From contig NC_064821.1 in assembly GCF_024166365.1 (NCBI RefSeq), forward strand, positions 51,859,093-51,923,092: DNA of 64,000 nt. Direction: 5' to 3'. Source of the DNA: Elephas maximus indicus (taxonomy: Eukaryota > Chordata > Mammalia > Proboscidea > Elephantidae). Below the pieces are notes generated by a model that had not been told where the DNA came from, made no database searches, and saw nothing but the letters and a program-made list of their open reading frames with translations. How positions within the stretch are numbered: position 1 is the stretch's first letter; each line of letters opens with the position of its first letter. The position numbers and the translations under genes are program-made. This document shows positions 50,097-61,057 of the stretch, piece by piece.

Positions 50097-50268
50097 GCTG
50101 GAAACCCTGATGGCATAGTGGTTAAGTGGTACGGCAGCTAACCAAAGGGTTGGCAGTTCAAATCCACCAAGTGCTCCTTGGAAACTCTATGGGGCAGTTC
50201 TACTCTGTCCTATAGGGTCGCTATGAGTTGGAATCGACTTGACGGCACTGGGTTTGGTTTGGTTTTGG
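50097..50268 (+). repeat. AfroSINE, sense
   Basis: gctggaaaccctgatggcatagtggttaag (in pieces) with a clear A box, B box gcagttcaaatccacc, tttactct-like body (ctactctgtcctatagggtc) and tail gttggaatcgacttgacggc. Inserted in the provirus. Confidence 0.92.
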
Positions 50269-50997
50269 ATGGCAAAGCTGTGAGCCCACTCTAGGAAGAG
50301 GTTGGCAGCCCCGAAGGGAAGAATGCAGAGTGGGCCATACTTACAGTTGGAAAGACAAATCCTCCCTTTCTGTTAGGACCACACTAGTGGGTTCCCCTTG
50401 GGTAGTGAGAAAAGCAGCTGCTTTAGGCATTTTTTTCCTGGCTAAGTGTACCATACTTGCTGCCCCAGAGAAGTCACCTGACGGGTTGTGAGTAAAGTCA
50501 CCCATTTTGTTGTATGCCAGAAAAGAAGACCCACTTCCATCCCTCGTAGTATAGCCTTTGTTCCCTTCCATAGGAAGTGTGACTGCCAAGACCTCCTGTG
50601 CAGCAGGATGGTGGGCTCCCACATTTGGCTGATGAGTTCCTCCACCTCCAGAGGGATGTAGTAACCAATCTACCCTGGTGTGGTGACCCACCACAGGTGT
50701 CAATAGATGGTTCTACTTCCTGGTGCTAGGTCCTGGGGTGTCTGGAGGACCATGCTGTTTTGTTCTGGCCACAACTTTGGTGAATATGCTTCCGGAGCTT
50801 GTGACATCACTTGGATCATTGCTGGACGGTCGCTCAGGGCTCCTAGTCTGGCAAACAAGGCTAAAGACCAAGTGGGAGCTGAATTGATCAACCTCAAAGT
50901 GTCGGGCAGCATCCTGGTCTACCCCCACCAGGAAATCCCTGCCTGTTTCAGGAAACTGTTCTTCCTTTCCACCAGGCTCATGGCCTGGGGGTTGTAG

Positions 50998-51166
50998 ACC
51001 AAAAAACCAAACCCATTGCCGTTGAATTGATTCCTACTCATAGTGACCCTATAGGACAGAGTAGAACTGTCCCATAAGGTTTCCATGGAGCCACTGGTGG
51101 ATTTGAACTGCCAACCTTTTGGTTAGCAGCCAAACTCTTAACCACTACACCGCCAGAGCTTCGGGA
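50998..51166 (-). repeat. AfroSINE, antisense
   Basis: aaaccaaacccattgccgtt, accctataggacagagtaga, ggatttgaactgccaacctt and accactacaccgccagagct are present. Inserted in the integrase-like part of the provirus. Confidence 0.92.
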
Positions 51167-54100
51167 GTTATAGGACAGGTGGTAATGTCATTGTACCTCA
51201 TTCTCAGCTGCCCATTTGCACACATCATGACCTGTAAAGTGTGCCACCTGGTCACTGTCAACCTCTCGGGGTATCTAGTCCATAACACTCAATTTTTGTA
51301 ATCCTTTATTGTGACAACCTGGTTTACTCATTAACATAAGAATGCCTGTGTCAAGCCATTGAATATGTCCACACAAATGACAGCATATTTTGCTCCTTCA
51401 CTGAGTGGTAGGGCCCTGTATAATCTACTTGCCAGTCCATCACTGGCTGTGTTCCCTTAAGTATCTGCCTGGGATCATGTTGCAGATACCTGGGCATTGG
51501 CATAAGCACATGGGGAATTTTGTACAGCACCCGCCAGATCACTGTACTTTACTTCTATGCCTGTCTCTTTGGCTATTTCCAGTCAACATGGGCACTATGG
51601 TGTCTGCTTTTCTGTTGAATTCAATGGGCGGCTTCTCCCTTGGGATGCGCTGTTCTAACTTGTACTACCATGTCTGCCTCTTAGTACCCCAGTGGGGAGA
51701 GGGGTGAATGGGATGCTGCATGAAAAACATGTCAACGCCTGGGATTGAGAGGCTATTTCAGATGTTCTGCCACAAGGCTTTCTCCCACAGGACTTGATCC
51801 ATTATTTTCCACTGTTTTTTTTGTGTTATTAGCCTATCTACATCGTTAGCCCATGGGCCTGACTGCCCAAATGTCTGTGCACAGGGTTAAGGGCCAGGGT
51901 TTGTAAGTGATGACCATCCATGTGGCCCTTAATTCAGCCCACTGACTGCTCTGCCCTGAGCCAGTTTTAAACCAAGTGGCATCAGTGGAGGCTTGCACAG
52001 CCACTGCCATCCACAGTGGTGGCGTACCTTGGCTACAGCCATCTGTGTATGGCTTCAGGCAACACATCGGTCTTACCTGACCAGAGGACCCCTAGAAATT
52101 TTAAGGATGTTCCCGGCCCCTGTACCATGTGGGGATTCATGGCCCGTCCTCTCCCCTGTAGGTGAATGATTAGGGCATCTAGACACTCCTGTAACAGAAA
52201 CAACCCCCTCAGTAGTTAACTTTTCATCAATGTAATGAAACTAATGGACAGCGGTGGGGAAAGGGAAAAGAATCAGCTCTCTAGCCAACATACCATGGCA
52301 AATAGTGGGACTATGTAAATATCTTGGGGGAAGCACTTGAATGTCCATTGCTGCCCCTGTCAGGTGAAGGCATGATTTGTGCCCAAGTCTCTACTAAGGG
52401 TTTCTAACCAAGAAGTTATGCTCAGGACTGTAGCATGTATAGAAGGAATCACTTTGTGAAGTTCCCTATAGACCATGGTCATACACCAGGACCCATCTGG
52501 TTTCTTCACAGGCCACACAGGGCTATTAAAAACATGTGGGATTCTTGGAGGATGCCTACTGTTTTTAATTCCAAAATAGTTGTTCACTAATCTTAGGTCC
52601 TTTGGGCAACTTTTATTGCTTGATGTCTAGCACTCTTCATGGTAGGGGCAGAGTCACTGGTTCTCATGTCAGATTCCCCCTCAGGACTGCCTTTACCTCC
52701 CTCACTTGCAGTCATAATTCTCCCACAGATGTGATCAAAGTCAGTCCCATGAGGATATCCATCCCTGTAATGTATTCTGGTATTGGGAAAATTTAAACTC
52801 AATATGGTTTAGGAGGAGTGTGTCCTACACATAGGGTTAGAAGTGCCTGGCGTAAGTGAATGGACTTTCTGCTGTACCCATCAATTGCCAAGTGGGGTGG
52901 GGGATGGGGATCCTTGAAACCACTCAGGGTTTCCAAAGATAAGAGTGCACTCAGTCCCAGTATTAACCAGAGCTAGCATCAGCTGTTTTTTTGTTCTTGG
53001 CCAATGTATTGTGGCTTCTATATGGGGCCTCCGGTTCCCCTGCAGGGCCCTGATCTGCAGGTGACCTTGGCCCCACCTCTAGTACTTAGGGACAGGTGGG
53101 GTCCATCTTGCAGCGAGGGGCACTTTCTTGGGTGGGCAGTAGGACCCAGAGGGAGATACTGTTGCTTGGGCTTCAGATCCTTCCAAAGACTAACCAATAC
53201 TGCATTTGGTTGCTTATTTTTCATGTGCACTGCTGCTCAGGCAGCCACTAAGTCTATCCACATCTGCCTCCGTGTCACTTTCAAGGGGCCTTTGGACCTT
53301 CATATCACGTTTCTGTCTTGGCTCCATTTAAAGAGACACCATCTCCCGTGATATCCCAAAGATGTAGTCACCAAATGCCTGGGGTCATTGATTCCTTGGT
53401 GTCGGGCAGAAGAGGGCAGAAGGGGGAGGGAAGCAGGGAAGGGGTGCTCTGCCCTCTCAGACTCCTCCTCCGCTATCACTTTCACATGTCACTACCGGAT
53501 TCACTCTCCCATGGATTTCACGTTTTCACATCCCAGTCACCTCTCATCAACACTGCCTTAATCCTTGCTTTTGGCTTTCTTTCCTGGTGACAGAAGGATC
53601 TAGGCTTAATCTTCAGTCTTAATTATTTCTGAAAGTCAGGAGATCTGGGCAAAGTTGGCAGAGCCCTCAGCAAAGCATGGTTTCAGCCCAGTTGCCTGGT
53701 AACCTGGATGCAGGCCCTCCTATTTTAGTTTTCCCGTTACTCTTGCAGGTGTAATTATGTTGCTGCTCGATTATCTTGGTGGGAGTATTTACCAAAGAAT
53801 TCCAGAGAAGGCCAATAAGGTCTCTTCAAGGCTGCCCAACACAAGCTGATTTAAAGGACTTTTTACTCCTGTTTTTTTTTTTTCCACTGCTGTTTTAACT
53901 CTTGCTTTGTGCTGGGTTTTACAGGGTGTTCTCAGCACCAGGACCTGCTTAGCCCCTCCAACTATGTCCAGTGCCATTGCTGGAGGGTTTTGAGCAATGG
54001 CTAGGGGATTGTTCCTATCTTTACAAGCCTGCAGGCAAGCACCTCTAATTTCTTGTCCTACTCTCGAATGCGACTACTTAATACATCAGTCCTTGCCACA

Positions 54101-54481
54101 CAGGACTGGCGAACATCTCTTTCTAACTGCAGCTCTTCCTGCAGGGCTGTTATGTGTGCTTCAGCAGCTAGGTGGGCCTCAGTGGCCAGCCCAGCAGCCC
54201 AGAGCAGAGGCCATCCCATGGCTGCTGCTACTCTCCTATTTTCCTTTGCACACTTGTGACAGTGCACGTCTGCCCACAACCACGTTATGCTGCTTGGCAT
54301 TTTGGGGACGTCCCTGTACTCACGCAGTGTGGGCTGCACAAACCAAGTATGCAAGCCAGGCCTCCCCACATGGAGGTCTCTGGTCAACCTAGGATTCCTC
54401 CCCAACTCCCTGGATGCCTCACTTCCACTCACCAATTCTTTGGCCTCCTGGCTGGCTCTCCAATTGTCATGGACCAGTACC

Positions 54482-54832
54482 ATGAAGGTCAGCGAAAAAG
54501 AGGAAGACCTTCAATGAGATGGGTTGACATGGTGGCTGTAACAATGGGCTCAAGCATAACAATGACCGTGAGGATGATGTAGGATTGGGCAGTGCTTCAC
54601 TCCGTTGTGTGGAAACCCTGGTGGCATAGTGGTTAACTGTTACAGCTGCTAACCAAGAGGTCAGCAGTTCAAATCCGCCAGGCGCTCCTTGGAAACTCTA
54701 CCGGGCAGTTCTACTCTGCCCTATAGGGTTGTTATGAGTTGGAATCGACTCGACGGCAGTGGAGTGGGTTTCACTCTGTTGTAAGTAGGGTCACTATGAG
54801 TTAGAAGCAACTTGACAGCACTGAACAACACA
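54482..54832 (+). repeat. RTE 3' end (sense) containing a nested AfroSINE
   Basis: RTE sequence caatgagatgggttgacatg and tgggctcaagcataacaatg runs to ttcactccgttgt at 54,608. It resumes after the SINE with aagtagggtcactatgagtt and ends in an (aca)n-like tail. Confidence 0.88.
54609..54769 (+). repeat. AfroSINE nested in RTE
   Basis: gtggaaaccctggtggcata, gcagttcaaatccgccaggc, ctactctgccctatagggtt and tcgactcgacggcagtggag are present. The 13-mer ttcactc(c/t)gttgt flanks it on both sides. Confidence 0.92.
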
Positions 54833-54839
54833 AAACAAA

Positions 54840-56628
54840 ATGGGGATAGCAATACTGACTTGAAATTTTGGTGCCAGGATTAGATGTCTGGTAGGCGCTT
54901 AGAGAATGCCACTGTTACGGTGAATGTCATTACGGTGGAAAGTCACCAAGAACTAGCCTGAGGCCCTCCCAACCTTCTCTCTCATCTGTGGGAAGGGGCA
55001 CTACCCCAATCCTGGAGAGGCAGAGCCCCTGTGGTGTTTCATTTCCAACCAGGGCTCAGCAGTGGGAGCTTGGATGGCTAGGCCTCTGTAAGTCTTCTGC
55101 TCGTGGGTGTACATTCCTGGGGTTTACCCTGCAGCCATGACACTCTGACATTTACTGCCATGTCTGAGCCATGTGTGTCCTTAACAAACTCTCGGCCATG
55201 GCCCTCAGTGGCCAGTAAGGGTAGGTACCACCTGCTCACTTCTCACCACCCTGTGAGGGGCCAGCACTGAGCCACCAAGACGCAGGTGGCATCCTGAACC
55301 TGGAGGGGGTGGGGCTCTAGAAACTTGAGTTGAAAGCAGCCTGACCTCTCGGTCTCAGTCACTGGAACCAGCTGGTCTCAGTCACTGGGACCAGCCGCAG
55401 CCAAAGGTGAGCCAGAGAACTCCCCACTTTGGCCACCTGTGGAGAGTCCTCCTTCCATTCAGGCACCGAAGAAAGTTACTTAGTAAAGTACCAGGGTGTC
55501 AGAGAAGAAGGGACCAGGCCTTCCTTCTTGGTTTCCAGCTTCCTACCTGACTGCTGCTGCCTGTGGCAGAAAGGATTCTTTTATTGGCTGAGGGTAATTT
55601 GGGGCCATTTGAGGCTGGGGTTCTCAGCTGCTAGGGAAGTCCCTGAATTTCCTGCACCTAGTTGGGACTGTGTCTTGCTCAGCACCCCTTTCCTGGTTCC
55701 CTTTGGAGGGCTTCCTGTGGCCCCCACCTTCTCTCCCTTCCTCTGAGGAGGCAGCCTGCAGAAGTTTGTCCGTTCAATGCTGCTTGCCCTCCTGCTTCAA
55801 GCAGGCTGTGGCAGTGGCTTCCAGAGCTTGCTCTCAAGGGCCGGGAGGAGGCCTTTTGTCCCTTGTGATCCCACAACAGAGCCTGCTGCAGTGCCTCTCA
55901 TGGGGCCTAGGGACTTCCCCTCCTGTTCTTCAAAGCACTTTCACATGCGTCAAGGGGTTCACGAACCGCCCGAAACCTGCAGAAGGCGCAGATTCAGCCT
56001 TGTCCAGCATCTGCTCTTTGTAGGCCTTTGCGAACCACCAGGCCATCTCTGCTTGGTCCTTATCTGGCCATGTTCCTAGGTGGGTGCAGTTTACAACAAC
56101 AGAGGCCAAATTCTCCCAGCAGTTCCCCGCCCACTGCACATGCCCTTCTCTGCAGCTGGCCAGTCATTGGTTCAGAGCTATGGCCCAGGTACTGTGCTCA
56201 GCATGGGGGGGCAGCCCGGGCACTGTGAACGGCACTGGGGGGGCATGCACAGACAGGGCACATGCAGACCAGCACGCGCATCACCTGCATATGGGCAGGC
56301 CAGCAGCCCCATGCCACTTCTCCAGAAGCCCACAGTTTCCTGGGGCAGAGGGACACATGAGCCACTCATTACCATTATGACAGGCCGAGCTCAGTTCTAG
56401 AATTGAGGCACAGACAACAGCAGAAACCAACCGCCTTTCTAGCTGGAAAGATGGCTGGGGAGGGGGGAAGGGCAGTGCCAGGAAAGCAACCAAGAGGCGG
56501 TGGCCTGGGGGCAGGTGATGAAGAGAAATAGAAGTATGACTGGGTTCCAAGCGGAGGGACCAGCAGGAGCAAAAGCAAGGAGAGGCGAGAAAGCCTGGCA
56601 TGTTGGGGAGGGCTGGAGCAGAGCAGAG
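54840..56628. other. Intergenic unique stretch
   Basis: No gene or clear repeat. A 23-24 base direct duplication (ggtctcagtcactgg.accagc) occurs at 55,351-55,396. Overlapping open frames on both strands around 55.4-56.6 kb lack any recognisable domain. Confidence 0.5.
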
Positions 56629-56629
56629 G

Positions 56630-56832
56630 TAGGAGTCCCTGGGTGGTGCCAACATTTAAGTGCTCGGCAGCTAACTGAAAGATTGGCAGTTCAAATCTAC
56701 CCAGAGGAAAGGCCTAGCCATCTACTTCTGAAGGATCACAGCCATTGAAAACCCTATGGAGCACAGTTCTACTCTGACATACAAGGGGTCGCCATGAGTT
56801 GGAATCAACTTGATGGCAGCTGGTTTTTTGTT
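56630..56832 (+). repeat. AfroSINE, sense
   Basis: gagtccctgggtggtgccaa, ggcagttcaaatctacccag, aaaccctatggagcacagtt, gggtcgccatgagttggaat and cttgatggcagctggttttt are present. Confidence 0.92.
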
Positions 56833-56929
56833 TTGGAACAGAGAGAAGGCAAAGAAGCTAAAGCAAAGCTAGAGAAGTTGGTCTGAGCCAGGCTGTGGAG
56901 GGTCCTGGGCACCGTTGGATTTTTGTGAC

Positions 56930-57110
56930 CTGGCTAAGTGGCTTTATGTCTGTGTGCCTCAGTTTCTCACCTGCAAAATGGGTACAAAAATAGGATCTGC
57001 TTCAGGGAGTTTCCATGAAGATCCAAGGAATCTATGCCTCAGAACTCTTGGCACAAAGCAAACACTCAAAGGTAGCTCTATTATTACTACTATTAAGCAA
57101 ATAATATTTT
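56930..57110 (+). repeat. MIR-like SINE
   Basis: gcctcagtttctcacctgca and cttcagggagtttccatgaa, followed by cacaaagcaaacactcaaag, fit a MIR. Confidence 0.55.
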
Positions 57111-57239
57111 TTGGGTAATGAGCCATGTCCCTGGCCCACCAGGGTTCTATACAGAGTGGTGGGTTGGTGGGTTTAGGAGGGTGCCTCTGGAAGCCCATGG
57201 AAGAGATGGGTTTCCGCGGCATCTCTAAAAATTTTTTTT

Positions 57240-57960
57240 TTGTGGTATATATATATATATATATAAAACAAAACATTAGCGATTTCAACATTCTTCCATG
57301 TACAATTCAGTGACATTTATTATGTCTATCAAGTGTTCAACCATCACCATTATTCATTTCCAAAATTTTCATCATCCTTAACAGAAGCCCAGTGTCCCCT
57401 AAGCAGTGAGTCCACCTGTTCCCCTCCTTCCTGCCCACCTCTGGTAACCACTAATCAACTTTGATCTCTATATACTTGCCTATTTTAAATATTTCATGTA
57501 AGTGGGATATACAAATTTGTCCCTTTGTTGACTGACTTATTCCACTCAGCATCATGTTTTCAAGGTTCATTCCTGTTGCAGCATGCATCAGGACTCCATT
57601 TCTCTTCATGGTTGAGTAATAAATAGCTCATTGAACCTATGTACTCCTTTTTATTTACCCATTCATCTGTTGGTGGACGTATAGGTTACTTCTACCTTTG
57701 GGCTATTGTAAACAGCGTTCTAATGAACACTGATATACAAGTATCTGTACTTTTGGGTATATACTTAGGAGGAGAATTTCTGGGTCATAGGATAATTCTA
57801 TGCTTATATAACTTTAATTTTTAATGGATGTGTAATACCCCATTAAATAGATGTATCATGATTTATTTAACCATTCTCTATTGTGACACTCAGGATGTTT
57901 CCAAAATTTTGCTCTTATAAGTAATGTTTTGGGAAACAGCACTGTGTTTATAGTTTTCTT
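57240..57960 (-). repeat. L1 3' end, antisense
   Basis: After a (TA)n tract (57,246-57,264) the order is caattcagtgacatttatta, ctggtaaccactaatcaact, actccatttctcttcatggt, cattcatctgttggtggacg and ggagaatttctgggtcatag. This is the order expected for an antisense L1 3' end. Confidence 0.8.
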
Positions 57961-59029
57961 TTTCTGATTCAACTATTTCCTTAGTGTCTTTTCACTGAGA
58001 TGAAATTACTGGGCAACAAGTCAGAAATAACTTTTTTTTTTTTTTTTTAGCTTTTTCTAAGAATTGTCTTATTGCTTTCTGAAAAGAACTGTAAAATTTA
58101 CCAGCAGAGTATGAATGAATACTCCGTTTTCACCGCAACTGTGGGGCTCGATTTTACAGAAATCATTTTTATAAAGCAAAAAAAAAGATTAAATAAATCT
58201 AAAAAGTTCCTGAAGTTTGCCTTAATTTGCATCTTTGTTGATTACTAGAAAGGTTGAACTTTCAAAAGTTGTAATTGATTTTTACTTGTATTTTCCCTCA
58301 TGCAAACTGTTTTGATGTTGTTTGGTTGTATGTGTGTTTAACAAGTATTTATTTATTCAAAACACCAGCTCTTGTATTGTGGAAAGCTCTAGACTGGGAA
58401 ACATATATCCTGGGTTCTTCCCACCCCTGCCTGGCTTTGGGAATATCCTAGGCAGGCTACTCCCATAACTTACTTATTTAACATAGTCCCAGCTCAAACA
58501 TCCTACGACACTGGGCCTGGGGCATCCAGGGGAGAGCTCAGAAGTGGATCTCCTGGGAGGGGGCATAAGAGGGGCAATTTTTCCAAGTGGAATCCAGGAG
58601 CCCAAGGAAGATTGGGTGTGGGTTGATCAAGAGTTGAGATTTTTGTTGGGAACGTTCTGGCTGGAGGTTATTGCTGGTGAAGATGGGGTTATTTCCAGAA
58701 GATAGGGGCCTGGCCTTCTACAGGACAGGCTGAGATGTAAAAGCCTGAGGGTCCTTGGGTCTTTCTGGGCTCATAGGAAAAAACCTGTCCAACTTTAGTT
58801 AGAGAACCTAGGGCTGCCTGCCTGTTTCTGAGCCCTGGTTTCCTCATCTGAAAAAAACAAACAAAAAAGTGGCAAAATAACCATTGTCTTGGGCCTACCC
58901 AGTGGCTGCTCAATAAACATTTACTGAATGAAAGGAGTCAAAAGAGAACCTCTGGGATGAGAAAGCTCTGGCGGAGAAAATCATCCCCCGCACAAATGAG
59001 AACCTAATTAGAATGAGGCTTGTATTCTT
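57961..59029. other. Intergenic stretch, AT-rich on the left
   Basis: Contains a T-run (58,032-58,049). A short MIR/L2-like tail (gctgctcaataaacatttac) lies at 58,905. No gene is supported. Confidence 0.45.
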
Positions 59030-59034
59030 TCTTT

Positions 59035-59830
59035 TTTAAAATTTATTTTGTTGTTGTTAAGAACATACACAGCAAAACACACACCAATTCAACAGTTTCT
59101 ATACGTACATTTCAGAGACATTGATTACATTCTTCAGGTTGTGCAACTATTCTCACCCTCCTTTTCTGAGTTGTTCCTTCCTCATTAATATAAACCCACT
59201 GCCCCTAAGTTTTCTGTCTCATCTTTTGAGTTGCTGTTGTCAATTTGATTCCATATAGATAGTCCTTAAAAAAGCATAATGTTCAAGGCAGACATTTTTT
59301 GCTAGTTAAGCTAAACTATTGTTTGGTTTAGGAAGATGTTAGGGGATGTTTTTTGTTTCAGGTTTAAAGATTATCTCGGCACAACAGTTTCAGGGGTTCA
59401 TCCAGCCTCCATGGCTCCAGAAAGTCTGGAGTCCATAAGAATTTAAAATTCTGTTCTGTATTTTCCCCTTTTGATAAAGATTCTTCTATAGAATTTTTAA
59501 TCAAAAAGTTCAGTAATGGTAGCTGGGTTCCATCCATTTCTTCTGGTCTTATGGCCAAAGAGGCAGTTAGTCATGGAGGCAATTAGCCACACATTCCGTA
59601 TCCTCCTATTCCTGACTCTCCTTCTTCCTCTGTGGCTCCAGGCAAATACAGACCAATTGTCATGCCTTAAATGGCTGCTTGCAATGAACTAGAGGCACTA
59701 AACATGTTATCAGGCCAATTAACTGGGATGTTCCAGGAAACCATGACCCTAAGCCTTCAAACCAAGGAACTAAATCCTATGAGGTTTTTGGTTGTACATA
59801 AGCAGCCTCAGCAATTTATTGTTTCTTTTT
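59035..59830 (-). repeat. L1-like 3' UTR, antisense
   Basis: ttgttgttgttaagaacata to gctaaactattgtttggttt matches the families at 2.77 kb and 6.59 kb. It continues through ttcatccagcctccatggct, gttcagtaatggtagctggg and ggcaattagccacacattcc. It ends about 110 bases before the TNFRSF8 upstream microsatellite. Confidence 0.7.
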
Positions 59831-59945
59831 TCTATGTCAGAGTGCCAGCCTCCTCCTTTGAGCTGAAAACTCTTAGCGGGCGGAGAAACATCTGTGGATT
59901 GATAACCACATACGCTGTTCTTCTGTCCATCCATGTTTTTAACAG

Positions 59946-60286
59946 TCAGTCCAACCACCCATCCACCCATCCACCCACCCACCCTCCCTCCCTCCCTCCC
60001 TCCCTCCCTCCCTCCCTCCCTCCCTCCCTCCCTCCCTCCCTTCCTTCTTTCCTTCCTTCCTTCCTTCCTTCCTTCCTTCCTTCCTTCCTTCCTTCCTTCC
60101 TTCCTTCCTTCCTTCCTTCCTTCCTTCCTTCCTTCCTTCCTTCCTTCCTTCCTTCCTTCCTTCCTTCCTTCCTTCCTTCCTTCCTTCCTTCTTTCTACCC
60201 ACTCACCCACCTACCTATCAGTCCATCCATACCTATCCATCCATCCATCCATCTATCCATCCTTCATCCATCCCTTGATTCACTTT
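59946..60286 (+). repeat. Tetranucleotide microsatellite upstream of TNFRSF8
   Basis: Three blocks are seen: (CCAC/CCAT)n at about 59,951-59,980, (CCCT)n at about 59,981-60,041 and (CCTT)n at about 60,040-60,192. A further CCAT-rich block lies at about 60,219-60,275. The block order suggests expansion from a CCAT-type seed. On the - strand the (AGGG)n part has runs of three G and could form a G-quadruplex. Human CD30 has a (CCAT)n microsatellite in its promoter that represses transcription (established knowledge). Confidence 0.92.
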
Positions 60287-60599
60287 ACAGCAAATATTTA
60301 CGAATAGGGGGGTGTGTGGATGGTGTTGGCTTTCTCTGTGAGTCTCCTGACTCCAGCTGTTTCTTCCAAAGAACCTACAGTTGGAGGAAGAAGGTTGGCT
60401 TGATCAGAGTGTCAGGAGCAGGAACCTGCTCAGGTCTCACTTTTCATGGGGTGGGAGTAGAGACTTTGGGATCAGATCACGGTCTCCTAGTCTCCTTTGA
60501 GCTCCACACCTCCTGCGGGGAGCTGCCTTCTATGTTCCTCCGACCAGCCAGGACAGGGCAGCAAACTCCAGGCCTCCTCCCTGGTGCCAGGGGACTCAT

Positions 60600-60994
60600 T
60601 CAGTCGTCAAATCCGGGGCGGGCCATTCAAAGCGCAACCTACAAGTGTGCTCCCGGTAGCCTGTCCCTCAGTCATCTCTGCACGTTTTTGCTCCCCACAC
60701 CGCCAACCCCTGGCGGATTTTTCGTATTTGTTATTAGCAATGTTCCTGGAAACCGCTCTAGGTACCCAGCGAGCCTCGGGGTGATGGGGGAGGGAAGAGT
60801 TGGGGCCAAACCCTTGGGGAAGGAGCACACACTTTTGAAGTGATTCACTATGTGCGTGCGGTGCTGAGGGAGGTGAGCTCCCAACCCCCGGCGCCTGAGG
60901 TCTACAGCGCGCGTCTACGAGCTGTGGGGACCGCACGTGGGTTTAGGGCGCTTCCCAGTCTCCCCGGCTGGGGAGCCCTCCTCCGGTCGCCGGG
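60600..60994 (+). promoter_or_regulatory. TNFRSF8: TNFRSF8 core promoter and 5' UTR
   Basis: There is no TATA box at a suitable distance. A GC box, ccggggcgggcc, is present at 60,614-60,625. In human CD30 the core promoter is TATA-less and depends on an Sp1 site near -40, so transcription may start about 40 bases after this GC box (about 60,660). That would give a 5' UTR of roughly 330 bases. The sequence becomes CpG-rich toward the ATG. The start site is inferred. Confidence 0.6.
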
Positions 60995-61057
60995 ATGCAC
61001 GCCTTCCGTGCTGTGCTGGGACTGCTGCTCCTCCGGGCTCTCCGAGCCCCCCCGACG
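60995..61057 (+). CDS. TNFRSF8: TNFRSF8 (CD30) coding exon 1: signal peptide
   Basis: CD30 is a type I membrane receptor of the TNF-receptor superfamily. It is expressed on activated lymphocytes, binds CD30L (TNFSF8) and signals through TRAFs. The exon reads MHAFRAVLGLLLLRALRAPPT (in two pieces: MHAFRAVLGL, LLLRALRAPPT) and ends at the donor acg|gtaaga with GT at 61,058-61,059, phase 0. It has a basic n-region, the hydrophobic core AVLGLLLL and an ALRA cleavage site after residue 18. It aligns residue for residue with the human CD30 signal peptide, as I recall it. The ATG has G at -3. The remaining exons lie beyond the window. Position after MIIP on the same strand agrees with human 1p36.22. 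Confidence 0.93.

Larger units (their letters stand above)
49804..54478 (-). mobile_element. Decayed ERVL-like provirus, internal region
   Basis: On the - strand a polypurine tract (complement of attccccctcttcc, 49,805-49,818) adjoins the LTR. Upstream in element order lie integrase-like sequence (51,351-51,542, with DWQVDYTGP), RNase H-like sequence (51,846-52,067, with YTDG and QWAELRA) and reverse-transcriptase-like sequence (52,360-52,587, with SPVWPVKKPDGSW). An altered active-site box, reading YIDE, is visible near 52,230. Spacing between reverse transcriptase and RNase H is far shorter than in an intact pol, so the connection region is deleted. Upstream remains (52,593-54,478) are probably protease and gag. 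No second LTR was found. Two AfroSINEs are inserted. All frames are broken. Confidence 0.7.

Noticed and set aside
55429-56655. Several overlapping frames of about 100-124 codons
   Set aside because: All lack conserved domains and appear on both strands in the same stretch; unlikely to be coding.
60338-60600. AP-1 sites next to the TNFRSF8 microsatellite
   Set aside because: tgagtct, tgactcc and ggactcatt are each one base off the consensus, so I do not annotate an AP-1 element.
59671-60843. 390-codon frame and the opposite-strand KEGR frames over the tetranucleotide array
   Set aside because: The reading is (LPSF)n or (KEGR)n from CCTT/CCCT repeats, joined to L1-derived and promoter sequence. 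It is not a gene.
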